From positions 3,038,001 through 3,102,000 of the forward strand of contig NZ_CP012529.1 of the NCBI RefSeq assembly GCF_001593285.1: DNA of 64,000 nt. The letters run 5' to 3'. Source of the stretch: Psychrobacter sp. P2G3 (GTDB lineage: Bacteria > Pseudomonadota > Gammaproteobacteria > Pseudomonadales > Moraxellaceae). This document shows positions 37,808 to 47,698 of the stretch, piece by piece; position 1 is the first letter of the stretch, and the number at the start of each line of letters is the position of its first letter. The position numbers and the translations under genes are program-made. Under the pieces are notes generated by a model. It saw only the letters and a program-made list of their open reading frames with translations. It searched no databases and was not told where the DNA came from.

Positions 37808-38047
37808 ATGAAATTTGCTAAAACTATTGCAATGACAGCCCTTACTAGCTCTGCTCTTATTATGGGTGGCTGTGCAACTAATGGATATAATAGTGGTTTG
37901 AGTAACACAGCTAAAGGTGCTGCTGCTGGCGCTGCTGCTGGTGCTCTTATCAGAAGCGGTGGCGATAGCAAAGATATCGCTCGTGGTGCAATCGGCGGTG
38001 CGGCAGTTGGTGGCGCTGGTGCATACATTCTTAACAATAGTAGATAA
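37808..38047 (+). CDS. Small glycine-zipper lipoprotein
   Basis: This is a 79-aa predicted lipoprotein of the outer envelope. It has a basic N terminus, a hydrophobic stretch and a lipobox-like MGGC near residue 20 (slightly off the LAGC consensus). A glycine-zipper segment follows (AAAGAAAGALI...AIGGAAVGGAGAYIL), as in OsmB- and SlyB-like proteins. ATG at 37808 is chosen; the 19 codons upstream of it lack a signal sequence. It is likely a stress- or membrane-associated protein, but the family has no firm function. Confidence 0.85.
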   Translation: MKFAKTIAMTALTSSALIMGGCATNGYNSGLSNTAKGAAAGAAAGALIRSGGDSKDIARGAIGGAAVGGAGAYILNNSR

Positions 38048-38102
38048 TAACTAAATAATTATCTGATATTACTTAGATAGTTTTTAGGTACGTTAAAAAT
38101 TC

Positions 38103-38138
38103 AAAAAGCCTGCAATATTAATTGCAGGCTTTTTATTT
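38103..38138 (+). terminator. Terminator between convergent lipoprotein and YpfJ-type genes
   Basis: A perfect 14-bp stem AAAAAGCCTGCAAT/ATTGCAGGCTTTTT (38103-38116, 38121-38134) has an ATTA loop. The A and T ends make it usable in both directions. Confidence 0.92.
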
Positions 38139-38182
38139 GATTGTCTTTATCTATGACAATCAGATTGTTCTAGCAATGCTGA

Positions 38183-39070
38183 TTATAGTGCCCCACTGAA
38201 TGTATCACATGATTGTACGTTGCCACTTTCTAATCCACGTGTAAACCATTGTACGCGCTGTTGACTGGTGCCATGGGTAAAACTATCTGGCGTTACAGCA
38301 CGGCCACTTGCTTGAGCAAGACGATCATCACCGATCTGGCTTGCAGCATTAATCGCTTCGTCTATATCACCTGGCTCTAAGAACTGCACTCGTTGTTGGT
38401 TGCGCTGTGCCCATACACCTGCAAAACAATCAGCTTGTAGCTCTTGTAGCACAGATAACTTATTAGCCTGTGCACGAGTCACCTGACGGCTCGCTTCATT
38501 GACCTGCTGGGTGATACCTAACAATGTCTGTACGTGATGTCCAACTTCATGAGAAATGACATAGGCTTGAGCAAAGTCGCCAGCTCTGCCTTTATTTTCG
38601 ATATCACCTGAACCCTGCTGATCACCAGAAATGCCAAGATTTTGACGCATTTCCGCAAAAAATGAAGTGTCTAAATAGACGGTCTGGTCACCTGGGCAAT
38701 AAAAAGGCCCTGTCGCAGCAGTAGCACTACCGCAGGCCGAACTAACTTGTCCATTAAATAAGATTAATGACGGCTCCTGATAAGTTTGTCCACCTTCATT
38801 AAACACTTGATGCCACACTGCCTCAGTATCGGCTAACACTACTTTAACAAACTGAGTATCACGGTCGTCACCTGTAGCTGGCTCAGTGGAGCTGTTATTT
38901 CCGCCACCTGCTACTACCTGACCAGTCTGCAATGCTGTCATTGGGTTTACCCCAAATACTAACCATAAAATACCAGCGATGATAATACCCCCGATACCAC
39001 CACCAATCATTTTCCCACCGCCGCTACTCGTGCGTACGTTAGAACTGCCTCGTCTACCTTGCCATTTCAT
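38183..39070 (-). CDS. ypfJ: YpfJ-type neutral zinc metallopeptidase
   Basis: This is a predicted membrane-anchored zinc metallopeptidase of the YpfJ/KPN_02809 family. The 295-aa protein starts MKWQGRRGSSNVR, has one transmembrane segment (about 21-41), a Gly/Asn-rich linker, and the catalytic motif SHEVGHHVQ (HExxH at 174-178). The conserved ELQADCFAGVWA, which supplies the third ligand, lies near residue 220. The FNGQV...CGSATAATGPFYCPGDQTVYLD segment is the family signature. A strong AGGGGGG site precedes the ATG. The substrate is unknown. Confidence 0.93.
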   Translation of the reverse strand: MKWQGRRGSSNVRTSSGGGKMIGGGIGGIIIAGILWLVFGVNPMTALQTGQVVAGGGNNSSTEPATGDDRDTQFVKVVLADTEAVWHQVFNEGGQTYQEPSLILFNGQVSSACGSATAATGPFYCPGDQTVYLDTSFFAEMRQNLGISGDQQGSGDIENKGRAGDFAQAYVISHEVGHHVQTLLGITQQVNEASRQVTRAQANKLSVLQELQADCFAGVWAQRNQQRVQFLEPGDIDEAINAASQIGDDRLAQASGRAVTPDSFTHGTSQQRVQWFTRGLESGNVQSCDTFSGAL

Positions 39071-39652
39071 AATATATCCCCCTAAATTGATAGTGCGTAT
39101 TTTTCAATCTCAATTATTAAACTTAGTAAGTTGAAGCAATACATTGATAGCAAACTTAATTTTTTTAATAACCAATATAGTTATGATTCTTATTAATGAT
39201 TTAAATTCTAATTGAAAACGTTTCTCGTTATTGATAACTAGCCATTGTATTCTTTTAATATTTGTCTATATATTAAAAGAATCTTTTATCAACTTATAGA
39301 TATATATCGTGCTAACTATTTATATTTTACTTTATCATTGTAGCCTTTTACGGTTCTCAAACCTTAGTTACAAAAGCCGTCTATTACTTATCTGTCGCTC
39401 TATGTTCCAATTGATTATACGGAAAACATCTCCGTAAGTTGTATTAAAACTTATATCAAAGCGATATCAATAAAGCCTATTCACTATTTTATTGTTACTT
39501 AATTGTACAAGCTCTTTTCATTTGAAAAGAAAACATATAGAATGCGTGAAAGCTGAGTAGCTGTAACTAGGATTAGTTGACTTTCGAAATAATTCGGATG
39601 CTCAACCCTTTGCCGTGGCTACTGCTCATTTCATTTTTCCGGAGAATACACT
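39071..39652. other. Long AT-rich divergent intergenic region
   Basis: No gene is visible in 582 bases. It holds a perfect 13-bp inverted repeat at 39249-39282, a small hairpin CTTTTC/GAAAAG near 39513-39528, and a bulged long-range stem (GAGTAGC near 39557 with GCTACTGCTC near 39618) in the likely leader of the downstream lipoprotein gene. Confidence 0.5.
39249..39282. repeat. Perfect AT-rich inverted repeat
   Basis: Arms ATTCTTTTAATAT (39249-39261) and ATATTAAAAGAAT (39270-39282) match over 13 bp with an 8-base spacer. The repeat sits about 180 bases upstream of the YpfJ-type gene and about 370 bases before the lipoprotein. It has no T-run following it on either strand, so an operator-like site is possible. 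Confidence 0.7.
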
Positions 39653-40009
39653 ATGAATCTTAAATTACTTGCACTTGCTGGTATCATGACTGCTTCTATG
39701 GGCTTAACTGCTTGTGATAGCAATACAGAAAACGCTGCTGAAGATTTATCTGATGCACAAGAAGAAGTACAAGACGCTTCTGAAGAGCTAAACGAAGCTG
39801 ATGCTGAAGGCGAAGTTGTTGCTGATGCTGAAGCTGCTGTTGTTGACGCTGAAGCTGACATCGCTGATGCACAAGCTGCAACTGCTACTGACGAAATGGA
39901 CGCTGAAGTTCCTGTAGACGGTACTACTACTAGCGTAGACGTAGCTAGCGATACTGAAGCAGCTAATGCAGCTGACGAAGTTGTAGTTGTTGAAGAACCA
40001 GCTCAGTAA
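39653..40009 (+). CDS. Small acidic lipoprotein
   Basis: This is a 118-aa predicted lipoprotein with a clear signal: MNLKLLALAGIMTASMGLTAC, lipobox GLTAC, Cys21. The mature part is almost entirely Ala, Glu, Asp and Val, with Asp-Ala-(Glu/Asp) repeats that should form an extended or helical acidic chain. No named domain is seen. A strong CGGAGA site lies upstream of the ATG and a strong terminator follows, so it is probably a well-expressed single gene. Function is unknown; the Asp at +2 (CDS) would favour inner-membrane retention by the enterobacterial rule, which may not apply here. Confidence 0.82.
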   Translation: MNLKLLALAGIMTASMGLTACDSNTENAAEDLSDAQEEVQDASEELNEADAEGEVVADAEAAVVDAEADIADAQAATATDEMDAEVPVDGTTTSVDVASDTEAANAADEVVVVEEPAQ

Positions 40010-40047
40010 TTTTCTTTGCTTATGCAATAGAAATATACTGTAGTTCA

Positions 40048-40077
40048 AAAAAAAGAGAGCCTATGCTCTCTTTTTTT
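40048..40077 (+). terminator. Intrinsic terminator after the acidic lipoprotein gene
   Basis: A perfect 13-bp stem AAAAAAAGAGAGC/GCTCTCTTTTTTT (40048-40060, 40065-40077) has a CTAT loop. Confidence 0.92.
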
Positions 40078-40235
40078 ATGCGTATTATTTATAAGTTTTA
40101 ACAGTGGCTTGCTAGATTTAATAATCATTATTCAATCTAGCAAGCCACCAATCTTTCATTTTAAATTTATAAAAAATATTGGAACATCAAATCTAATGAA
40201 TATTAGGATTTGTCTTATAAATAAAAAAGCAAGCA

Positions 40236-40535
40236 TTACTGATCAAATAGACGTTCATCAACCTTCTGACGGAATTTTTGCCCAGTTTTAAACGTGACTA
40301 CACGGCGCGCTGAAACAGCAACAGGCTCCCCTGTCTTAGGATTACGACCTGGACGACTATTTTTATCTTTAAGCTCGAAATTGCCAAAGCCTGAAAGCTT
40401 GACCTCTTTGCCATCAATCAAACTCTCTGACAGTTCATCAAAAAAATTCTCGACCAAGCAACGACCCTCTTGCCTTGTTAGGTTAAGATGACTCATCAAA
40501 TGCTCAATCATGTCAGATTTGGTTAAGGTGCTCAC
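40236..40535 (-). CDS. ihfA: Integration host factor alpha subunit
   Basis: This is one half of the IHF DNA-bending heterodimer. The 99-aa protein has the HU/IHF fold. It has an N-terminal helical body ([21 protein letters not shown]), the strand segment [14 protein letters not shown], and the beta-arm [12 protein letters not shown] with the intercalating Pro. It starts with GTG, with AGGAG seven bases upstream. It follows pheT by 203 bases, the conserved order pheS-pheT-ihfA, and may be co-transcribed or have its own promoter. Confidence 0.96.
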   Translation of the reverse strand: MSTLTKSDMIEHLMSHLNLTRQEGRCLVENFFDELSESLIDGKEVKLSGFGNFELKDKNSRPGRNPKTGEPVAVSARRVVTFKTGQKFRQKVDERLFDQ

Positions 40536-40738
40536 AGTACGACTCCTATGCTATGTCGAGATATCGGGTATCATGGTTTAGCGGTATGACTGCTATATAA
40601 GAATAAGCGATTTATTGATTACGGCCATTAAATAACCGTACTTTTGAATCAAGTTTAGGCATTATAAAGTATTTTTACTCAATTTTTAACAAATCTTGAA
40701 ATAAAACTCTTTATTAATAACCACTTAGCTAAATATAG

Positions 40739-43144
40739 TTAACTATCGCGTAGCTGGGCGCCATGCTGCGCAATCAATGTCTGAATCACTTTGTCAGTTG
40801 CAGTTTTTATCACTTCGTCAGATAAGGTTTGCGTGTTGTCCTGCCATATCAGTGCAAAAGCTAGCGAACGCTGACCAGTCGGTACATTATCGCCTTGATA
40901 GACATCAAATAACCATAAGTCAGTCAGTAGAGCACCTGCTGTATTGCGTATCGTTGACTCTAATGTCTGTAAGCTGATATCACTATTCACCAAGATTGCA
41001 ATATCGCGGCGTACTTGTGGGAACTTACTTGGAGTGGTAATTGCGTTCTGTTCGCGAGCAAGCGTCAGCAACGGTGCCAGTGATAATTGAGCGACCCAAG
41101 TAGCAGGTAGATCTAATTGCTTAGCCGTATTAGGATGCAATTGTCCCAGCCAGCCGACATACTGATCATCGATATATAATTTTGCGCTTTGTCCAGGATG
41201 CAAAAAGCTCAAACTACTACGCTCATAGCGGATACGCGCACTATCAATCTGCGCAGGTATTAATTGCTCAATATCATACTTAAGATCATAAAAATCTAGC
41301 GCACGATTCTGATAAGCTTGCTCATTCAAAATATTGCCGACTGCTACCAAAGCAATACTTGGTGTCTGTACCAAATCACTAATACTGTGACCAACAAAGC
41401 TAAGGCCAGTCTCAAAGAAACGTACGCGTGGCTGCTGACGATTTAAGTTATATTGCACACAAGGCAATAAGCTTGATAGCAAAGTACGGCGCATCACCGC
41501 CAAGTCACTAGAGATAGGATTGGCCAGTGCCAACACTTCTCCTAGCGCTTCATCATCGAGCAAAGCTTCTATTTTTGCATCACTAAAGCTAAAGCTAATC
41601 GCTTCCATATAGCCGTTATCGACCAATGCCAGCTTCATCTCGTGAGTCAAGTCCGCCGTATCATCATAATCCATGCTGACTTGCAAGTGTGGCAAGACGC
41701 TTGGAATATTGTCATAGCCGTAAATACGCGCAATTTCTTCAATTAAGTCTTCTTTAATACTCATATCAAAGCGATAAGATGGCGGCGTACAAATAAGGCT
41801 ATCCACTTGCTGCGCTACTTCGAACCCTAGCTGGGTCAAAATACGCACCATTACCGCTGGCTCAATCTCAATACCGATGACATCACGGACTTTAGCGATT
41901 GGCAAGGTGATTGGCGCACGCGATGGTAGATAATCGCTACTTTCCGCTTTTACTATTTGCCCAGCTTGACCACCAGTAATACTAGTCACTAAATCACAAG
42001 CACGTGCCAAAGCTAGCTCTGGTAACTCAAAGTCTACCCCGCGCTCAAAACGTTGTGAGGCATCAGTATGCAAGCCAAAACGGCGTGCGCGCGCAGCAAT
42101 CGCCAATGGGCTAAAGAAGGCACTTTCTAAAACAATGTTAGTTGTACTATCGGTGACACTGCTACGCTGACCGCCCATAATACCGGCAAGTGCAAGTGCA
42201 CCTTCATCATCAGCAATGACCAATTCATCACCCGTTAAGGTAATGGTTTGCTCACCCAGTAGGGTAATCGTCTCGGCAGGCTGTGCCAAACGTACAACAA
42301 TATCCCCAACAATGGTATCGGCATCAAAAGCATGTAGCGGTTGACCTAATTCCATCAATACGTAATTGGTTACGTCAACCAAAAAGTTGTGTGAACGTAG
42401 TCCTGACTGGACTAGCGCATCTTGCATCCATTTTGGAGTGTTGATGCTACGATCAATATTACTGATTGACTGTAGTAAATAGCGTGGGCAAGCCTCAACT
42501 GCGCTCACTGTTACCGCAGGAGTTGCACCGTTCTCAGTAACTGCTACGTTGTTAGTAATCTCTGGCTGCTGCATCGGCAAATCGTTAATGACCGATATCT
42601 CGCGCGCAATACCACGTACACTAAAGCAATCACCACGGTTTGGGGTGATTGAGATATCTAGTATCTGGTTATCTAAGCCTAAGTATTCGCGGATATCTGT
42701 GCCAATTGGCGCATCAGCTGGCAGCTCAAGCAGACCATCAATATCGTCAACCAAATCAATTTCAGACGCACCGCAAAGCATACCGTTAGAGTCGACACCA
42801 CGTAGGTTGCCATTTTTTATTTTAAAACCTTTTGCATCATCGCTTGGCAACACTGCACCAACGGTAGCAACTGGCGCTTTCATACCGACAGTCACATTGG
42901 GTGCACCGCAAACGATTTGTAACGGTTCAGCTGCACCAATATTCACCTGCGTGACACGTAATTTATCAGCATCTGGATGCTGCTCAACGCTTATTACTTC
43001 ACCGATCACCACACCACTAAAGGCACGAGCAACTGTAAAGCGATCGTCAATCTCTAGCCCCGCCATGGTTAATTGTTCGGCCAATTGCTCACTGGTATTG
43101 TTGGGGTTTACCCATTGACGTAGCCACTGTTCGCTAATTTTCAT
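40739..43144 (-). CDS. pheT: Phenylalanyl-tRNA synthetase beta subunit
   Basis: This is the large subunit of the alpha2-beta2 PheRS. The 801-aa protein (E. coli 795) has the N-terminal tRNA-binding EMAP-like domain (VVIGEVISVEQHPDADKLRV, about 46-65) and the B3/B4 editing domain (about 215-380, with LVDVTNYVLMELGQPLHAFD). The B5 domain (about 405-475), a catalytic-like core and the C-terminal anticodon-binding FDX domain (FPQVRRDIAILVN) follow. It lies 104 bases (to the ORF's first ATG region) after pheS. The ribosome binding site is weak, which suggests translation is tied to pheS transcripts. Confidence 0.97.
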   Translation of the reverse strand: MKISEQWLRQWVNPNNTSEQLAEQLTMAGLEIDDRFTVARAFSGVVIGEVISVEQHPDADKLRVTQVNIGAAEPLQIVCGAPNVTVGMKAPVATVGAVLPSDDAKGFKIKNGNLRGVDSNGMLCGASEIDLVDDIDGLLELPADAPIGTDIREYLGLDNQILDISITPNRGDCFSVRGIAREISVINDLPMQQPEITNNVAVTENGATPAVTVSAVEACPRYLLQSISNIDRSINTPKWMQDALVQSGLRSHNFLVDVTNYVLMELGQPLHAFDADTIVGDIVVRLAQPAETITLLGEQTITLTGDELVIADDEGALALAGIMGGQRSSVTDSTTNIVLESAFFSPLAIAARARRFGLHTDASQRFERGVDFELPELALARACDLVTSITGGQAGQIVKAESSDYLPSRAPITLPIAKVRDVIGIEIEPAVMVRILTQLGFEVAQQVDSLICTPPSYRFDMSIKEDLIEEIARIYGYDNIPSVLPHLQVSMDYDDTADLTHEMKLALVDNGYMEAISFSFSDAKIEALLDDEALGEVLALANPISSDLAVMRRTLLSSLLPCVQYNLNRQQPRVRFFETGLSFVGHSISDLVQTPSIALVAVGNILNEQAYQNRALDFYDLKYDIEQLIPAQIDSARIRYERSSLSFLHPGQSAKLYIDDQYVGWLGQLHPNTAKQLDLPATWVAQLSLAPLLTLAREQNAITTPSKFPQVRRDIAILVNSDISLQTLESTIRNTAGALLTDLWLFDVYQGDNVPTGQRSLAFALIWQDNTQTLSDEVIKTATDKVIQTLIAQHGAQLRDS

Positions 43145-43248
43145 AAATATCTCGGATCAGAATTTTATAATAAAGATTTTGAATTAAAGGTTGGACTATT
43201 AACCTGTCATATTAACAAGGAGCACTTTTTATATAAACAGAGAGCACT

Positions 43249-44658
<1,410 letters not shown>

Positions 44659-45015
44659 TTAGGCCAATTCCGCTTTAGCTTTTTCGACCAATGCTGTGAA
44701 AGTCGCTGCATCATGCATAGCGATGTCAGCAAGTACACGACGATCGATTGCGATGTTAGCTTTTTTCATACCATTGATAAAGCGGCTATAGCTCAAGCCG
44801 TTTAAGCGTGCACCAGCATTGATACGTGCAATCCAAAGACGACGGAAAGTACGTTTTTTGTTGCGACGGTCACGATAAGCATATTGACCAGCTTTGGTCA
44901 CTGCTTGTACCGCTACGCGGTAAACACGTGAACGGGCACCGTAGTAGCCTTTTGCGCGCTTTAAGATTTTTTTGTGACGGCGATTTGCCTGTACACCACG
45001 TTTTACACGGGCCAT
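44659..45015 (-). CDS. rplT: 50S ribosomal protein L20
   Basis: This is an early-assembly protein of the large subunit that binds 23S rRNA. The 118-aa basic protein matches L20 end to end: [43 protein letters not shown] segment [35 protein letters not shown] lies six bases before the ATG. It is co-transcribed with rpmI, 120 bases upstream. In E. coli L20 autoregulates this operon by binding its leader. Confidence 0.98.
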   Translation of the reverse strand: MARVKRGVQANRRHKKILKRAKGYYGARSRVYRVAVQAVTKAGQYAYRDRRNKKRTFRRLWIARINAGARLNGLSYSRFINGMKKANIAIDRRVLADIAMHDAATFTALVEKAKAELA

Positions 45016-45135
45016 AAATTACTCCAAGATTTCTTTAATCACTGTTAAACGAATCACGATGTCATTGAATGATAGACATCGCTATCAGATTGCAACGTCA
45101 AATATTTTAAACAAAATATAGATGACAATAGGCTA

Positions 45136-45333
45136 TTAGATGTATGGGCACATACGACGAACTGCTGCTTCGTCAGACTTGTCCACCATCTTAAGACCGC
45201 GCAACTGGCGAATACGCTTAGCTGATTTCTTGGTCAAAATATGGCTTTTGAATGCTTGCTTACGCTTAAAGCCATTCGCTGTTTTTTTGAAGCGTTTAGC
45301 TGCACCGCTTCTGGTTTTCATCTTAACTTTCAT
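45136..45333 (-). CDS. rpmI: 50S ribosomal protein L35
   Basis: This 65-aa, very basic large-subunit protein opens [18 protein letters not shown], the L35 signature. It carries [23 protein letters not shown] and ends on [13 protein letters not shown] is nine bases before the ATG. It is the first gene of its transcription unit; infC, its usual upstream neighbour, is not here. Confidence 0.98.
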   Translation of the reverse strand: MKVKMKTRSGAAKRFKKTANGFKRKQAFKSHILTKKSAKRIRQLRGLKMVDKSDEAAVRRMCPYI

Positions 45334-45755
45334 GATGATGTGCCTCTTTTTCTGTGTTAGAACCTGGTCGTCAAATAGTTAATACTGATTAGTAGCGTTA
45401 AAAACAACCACTAAACCTCTATCTGCCTCGAGGTGGGAGGCGCTATTTTAGCAGAAGCACGAGGATTTTGCCAAGTAAAGTTTTAGATGAGACTATTTAG
45501 GCTTTTATAAAAATATATCTTGGATAGATTGACTAGCCCCTACCATTACTCACTTTATATGACAGCTTACTTGTTATTTTTTTAAAAATCGCTATTAAAA
45601 GCTATGATATTGATAATAGTAGATACTTTATATAAAAATAAAAACAGTCAGTGAAGTAATACTACCGCTTATTCCTAAATTGATTGAATGTCAGACTAAG
45701 CTATGTTTTATTGATAACAATGGCGTCTGAGACGTTCTGATAATTCATATAGGAG
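45334..45755. other. Divergent region with the rpmI-rplT leader
   Basis: No gene is visible. On the minus strand it holds the rpmI promoter (45445-45474) and a leader of about 105 nt with a GC-rich self-complementary stretch (CCTCGAGG near 45427-45434 and flanking GCCTCCCAC/CTCTATC). That stretch is a candidate regulatory structure. The rest, toward 45755, is AT-rich upstream DNA of the thioesterase gene. Confidence 0.5.
45445..45474 (-). promoter_or_regulatory. Sigma-70 promoter of rpmI-rplT
   Basis: On the minus strand TTGGCA (45469-45474), an 18-base spacer and TAAAAT (45445-45450) are seen. The predicted transcript start near 45438 leaves a leader of about 105 nt. Confidence 0.65.
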
Positions 45756-46199
45756 ATGACGTTGACAGACCAAGAGTTAGAATTCAATGATGATGTTTTT
45801 GTCTTTGAGACAGTTATGCGTGTACGCAATACAGAGATTGATGTCGGCCAGCATTTGACGTTAGAATCTCTTATTACACTATTGGCTGAAGCACGGGCGC
45901 GTTTTTTATACTCTAAAGGTATAAAAGAGATCAATTCAGATTATCAAGGATTGATTATTAGTGATTTACAACTGAAGGTTGTTAGTCGCGTTCGCGCTCG
46001 TGAAGAGCTGTTATTTGAATTGGGCGTAGAGCAGATATCTGATAAGAGTGGCGATATGGCTATTAAAGTGACTCGTATGTATGATGGCTCACTAGTAGCA
46101 AAAGCGCGTAAACGCTTTATTCAATATGACTATCGATCGAATAAAGCTATATCATTTCATAATGATATCAAAGAGGCCTTGGAGCAGAAGCCATTTTAG
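45756..46199 (+). CDS. Hotdog-fold acyl-CoA thioesterase family protein
   Basis: This 147-aa protein of the 4-hydroxybenzoyl-CoA thioesterase-like hotdog family has the pattern VFETVMRVRNTEIDVGQHL, then LITLLAEARARFLYSKG on the long helix. The rest is beta-rich. The usual catalytic Asp in the DTD motif appears here as NTEID, so the exact active residue is not certain. The start is ambiguous: AGGAG directly abuts the ATG at 45756, so the in-frame TTG at 45762 (spacing 6) may be used. The substrate is unknown. It lies upstream of hisIE by 82 bases. Confidence 0.8.
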   Translation: MTLTDQELEFNDDVFVFETVMRVRNTEIDVGQHLTLESLITLLAEARARFLYSKGIKEINSDYQGLIISDLQLKVVSRVRAREELLFELGVEQISDKSGDMAIKVTRMYDGSLVAKARKRFIQYDYRSNKAISFHNDIKEALEQKPF

Positions 46200-46281
46200 C
46201 CATTATTGATCAATAGTGTTAGCTTCTTAGGCCTCATCTCTGCTACTTCTCTGCAACCTAACCTTTATAAGAAGACAGATT

Positions 46282-47157
46282 ATGACCATACCTGCTTGGC
46301 TGACTACTGTAAGCTTTAACACCGATGGACTCATCCCTGCGATTGCACAAGATCATGAGACAGGACGCATTTTGATGATGGCATGGATGAATGCTGAGTC
46401 TCTACAACTAACCGCACAAACGCAAACAGCGGTCTATTTTTCACGCTCACGTAATCAGCTCTGGCATAAAGGCGAGACCTCAGGTCATACTCAACAGGTG
46501 CATGATATTCGTCTAGACTGTGATGCAGATGTGATAGTGCTAAGTGTTACTCAGATTGGCGGTATAGCCTGTCATACAGGGCGCGAATCTTGTTTCTATC
46601 AACGTTTAGATGTATCAGGCTCAGAGCCAGTCTGGCAAACAGTAGATCCAATACTAAAAGATCCGGCTGACATTTATAAATCCGATAAAAGTGATTTAGA
46701 TTCTAGTTTACATAACAGTACGGACGAAAATAATGTAAATAGTTCTATTCGTCAAAAAGATCTTATCAACAGCAATAATCAAGCAAACAAAGATGTTAAT
46801 ACGACTATATTGCCACAGCTTGACCGTGTGTTGGCTGAGCGTAAACAGGCAGCAGCAGACAGCTCTTATGTGGCCAGTTTATATGCTCATGGTCTTAATA
46901 AAATTTTAGAAAAAGTAGGTGAAGAAGCTACCGAAAGTATCATTGCCGCCAAAGACTTTGCTAGCTGTAATGAGCTTACAGACAAGGCGCAGTACGATGC
47001 TGCACGTCATGAATTAATTTATGAGGTAGCGGATGTCTGGTTTCATACTTTAGTAGGATTAGCGTGGTTCGATATAGAGTCCGATGCGGTACTAAATGAG
47101 CTAGGACGACGTTTCGGGCTATCAGGTATTGATGAGAAAGCCGCAAGACAGCCGTAG
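46282..47157 (+). CDS. hisI: Bifunctional phosphoribosyl-AMP cyclohydrolase/phosphoribosyl-ATP pyrophosphatase
   Basis: This protein carries out steps 2 and 3 of histidine synthesis. HisI domain (about 10-110): [29 protein letters not shown], the metal ligands in LDCDADV, and HTGRESCF. HisE domain (about 177-285): [28 protein letters not shown] and [16 protein letters not shown]. Between them lies a polar Asn/Ser/Asp-rich linker of about 60 residues (115-175), which makes the protein 291 aa against 203 in E. coli. No other his gene is nearby. It is followed by tatA. Confidence 0.95.
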   Translation: MTIPAWLTTVSFNTDGLIPAIAQDHETGRILMMAWMNAESLQLTAQTQTAVYFSRSRNQLWHKGETSGHTQQVHDIRLDCDADVIVLSVTQIGGIACHTGRESCFYQRLDVSGSEPVWQTVDPILKDPADIYKSDKSDLDSSLHNSTDENNVNSSIRQKDLINSNNQANKDVNTTILPQLDRVLAERKQAAADSSYVASLYAHGLNKILEKVGEEATESIIAAKDFASCNELTDKAQYDAARHELIYEVADVWFHTLVGLAWFDIESDAVLNELGRRFGLSGIDEKAARQP

Positions 47158-47328
47158 ATGAAATAAGCTTGTGTAATTATTGTTGTTTTCAACTTTTTGT
47201 CATCTGTGCGCGTTATAATGTAGCCTTAATGACTTAAATCTTACGTGTCCGAAACATTTTATCGTTCGGCTAGTAAGTTTCAAGTGATACCATATATATT
47301 GGTTTTATCAAGACATAAGGATACCGTT

Positions 47329-47628
47329 ATGGGCAGTTTTTCCATTACCCATTGGCTGATTTTACTGGTTGTGGTGGTTGTCGTATTTGGCACCTCCAAA
47401 CTCAGAAACGCTGGCAAAGATTTGGGCGGCGCAGTAAAAGGTTTTAAAGAAGCCGTTAAAGATGAAGAGACGGAACATGCGCGTAAGCGTCGCGTTCTTG
47501 ATCATGATGCTAGTGTGTCTAAATCAGATACCGAATTGAATAATACTTCGGCAAATTCGCAGACCGGTACTAAGGTTGATGATATAGAAATCAGTCCTAC
47601 TACCTCTAATGATAAGCATAAGGTATGA
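47329..47628 (+). CDS. tatA: Sec-independent protein translocase TatA
   Basis: This is the pore-forming component of the twin-arginine export system in the inner membrane. The 99-aa protein has one N-terminal helix ([19 protein letters not shown]), the hinge [10 protein letters not shown], the amphipathic helix [16 protein letters not shown] and a polar tail. The ATG at 47329 has AAGG eight bases upstream and gives the normal TatA start; the longer frame from 47245 would hide the membrane helix. First gene of tatABC, 171 bases after hisI. Confidence 0.96.
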   Translation: MGSFSITHWLILLVVVVVVFGTSKLRNAGKDLGGAVKGFKEAVKDEETEHARKRRVLDHDASVSKSDTELNNTSANSQTGTKVDDIEISPTTSNDKHKV

Positions 47629-47698
47629 TACGCGTCGTCTATAAATTACTTATAAACAGCGTCGTTGAATAGAATGTTGACGAATATATTTGACAGTT

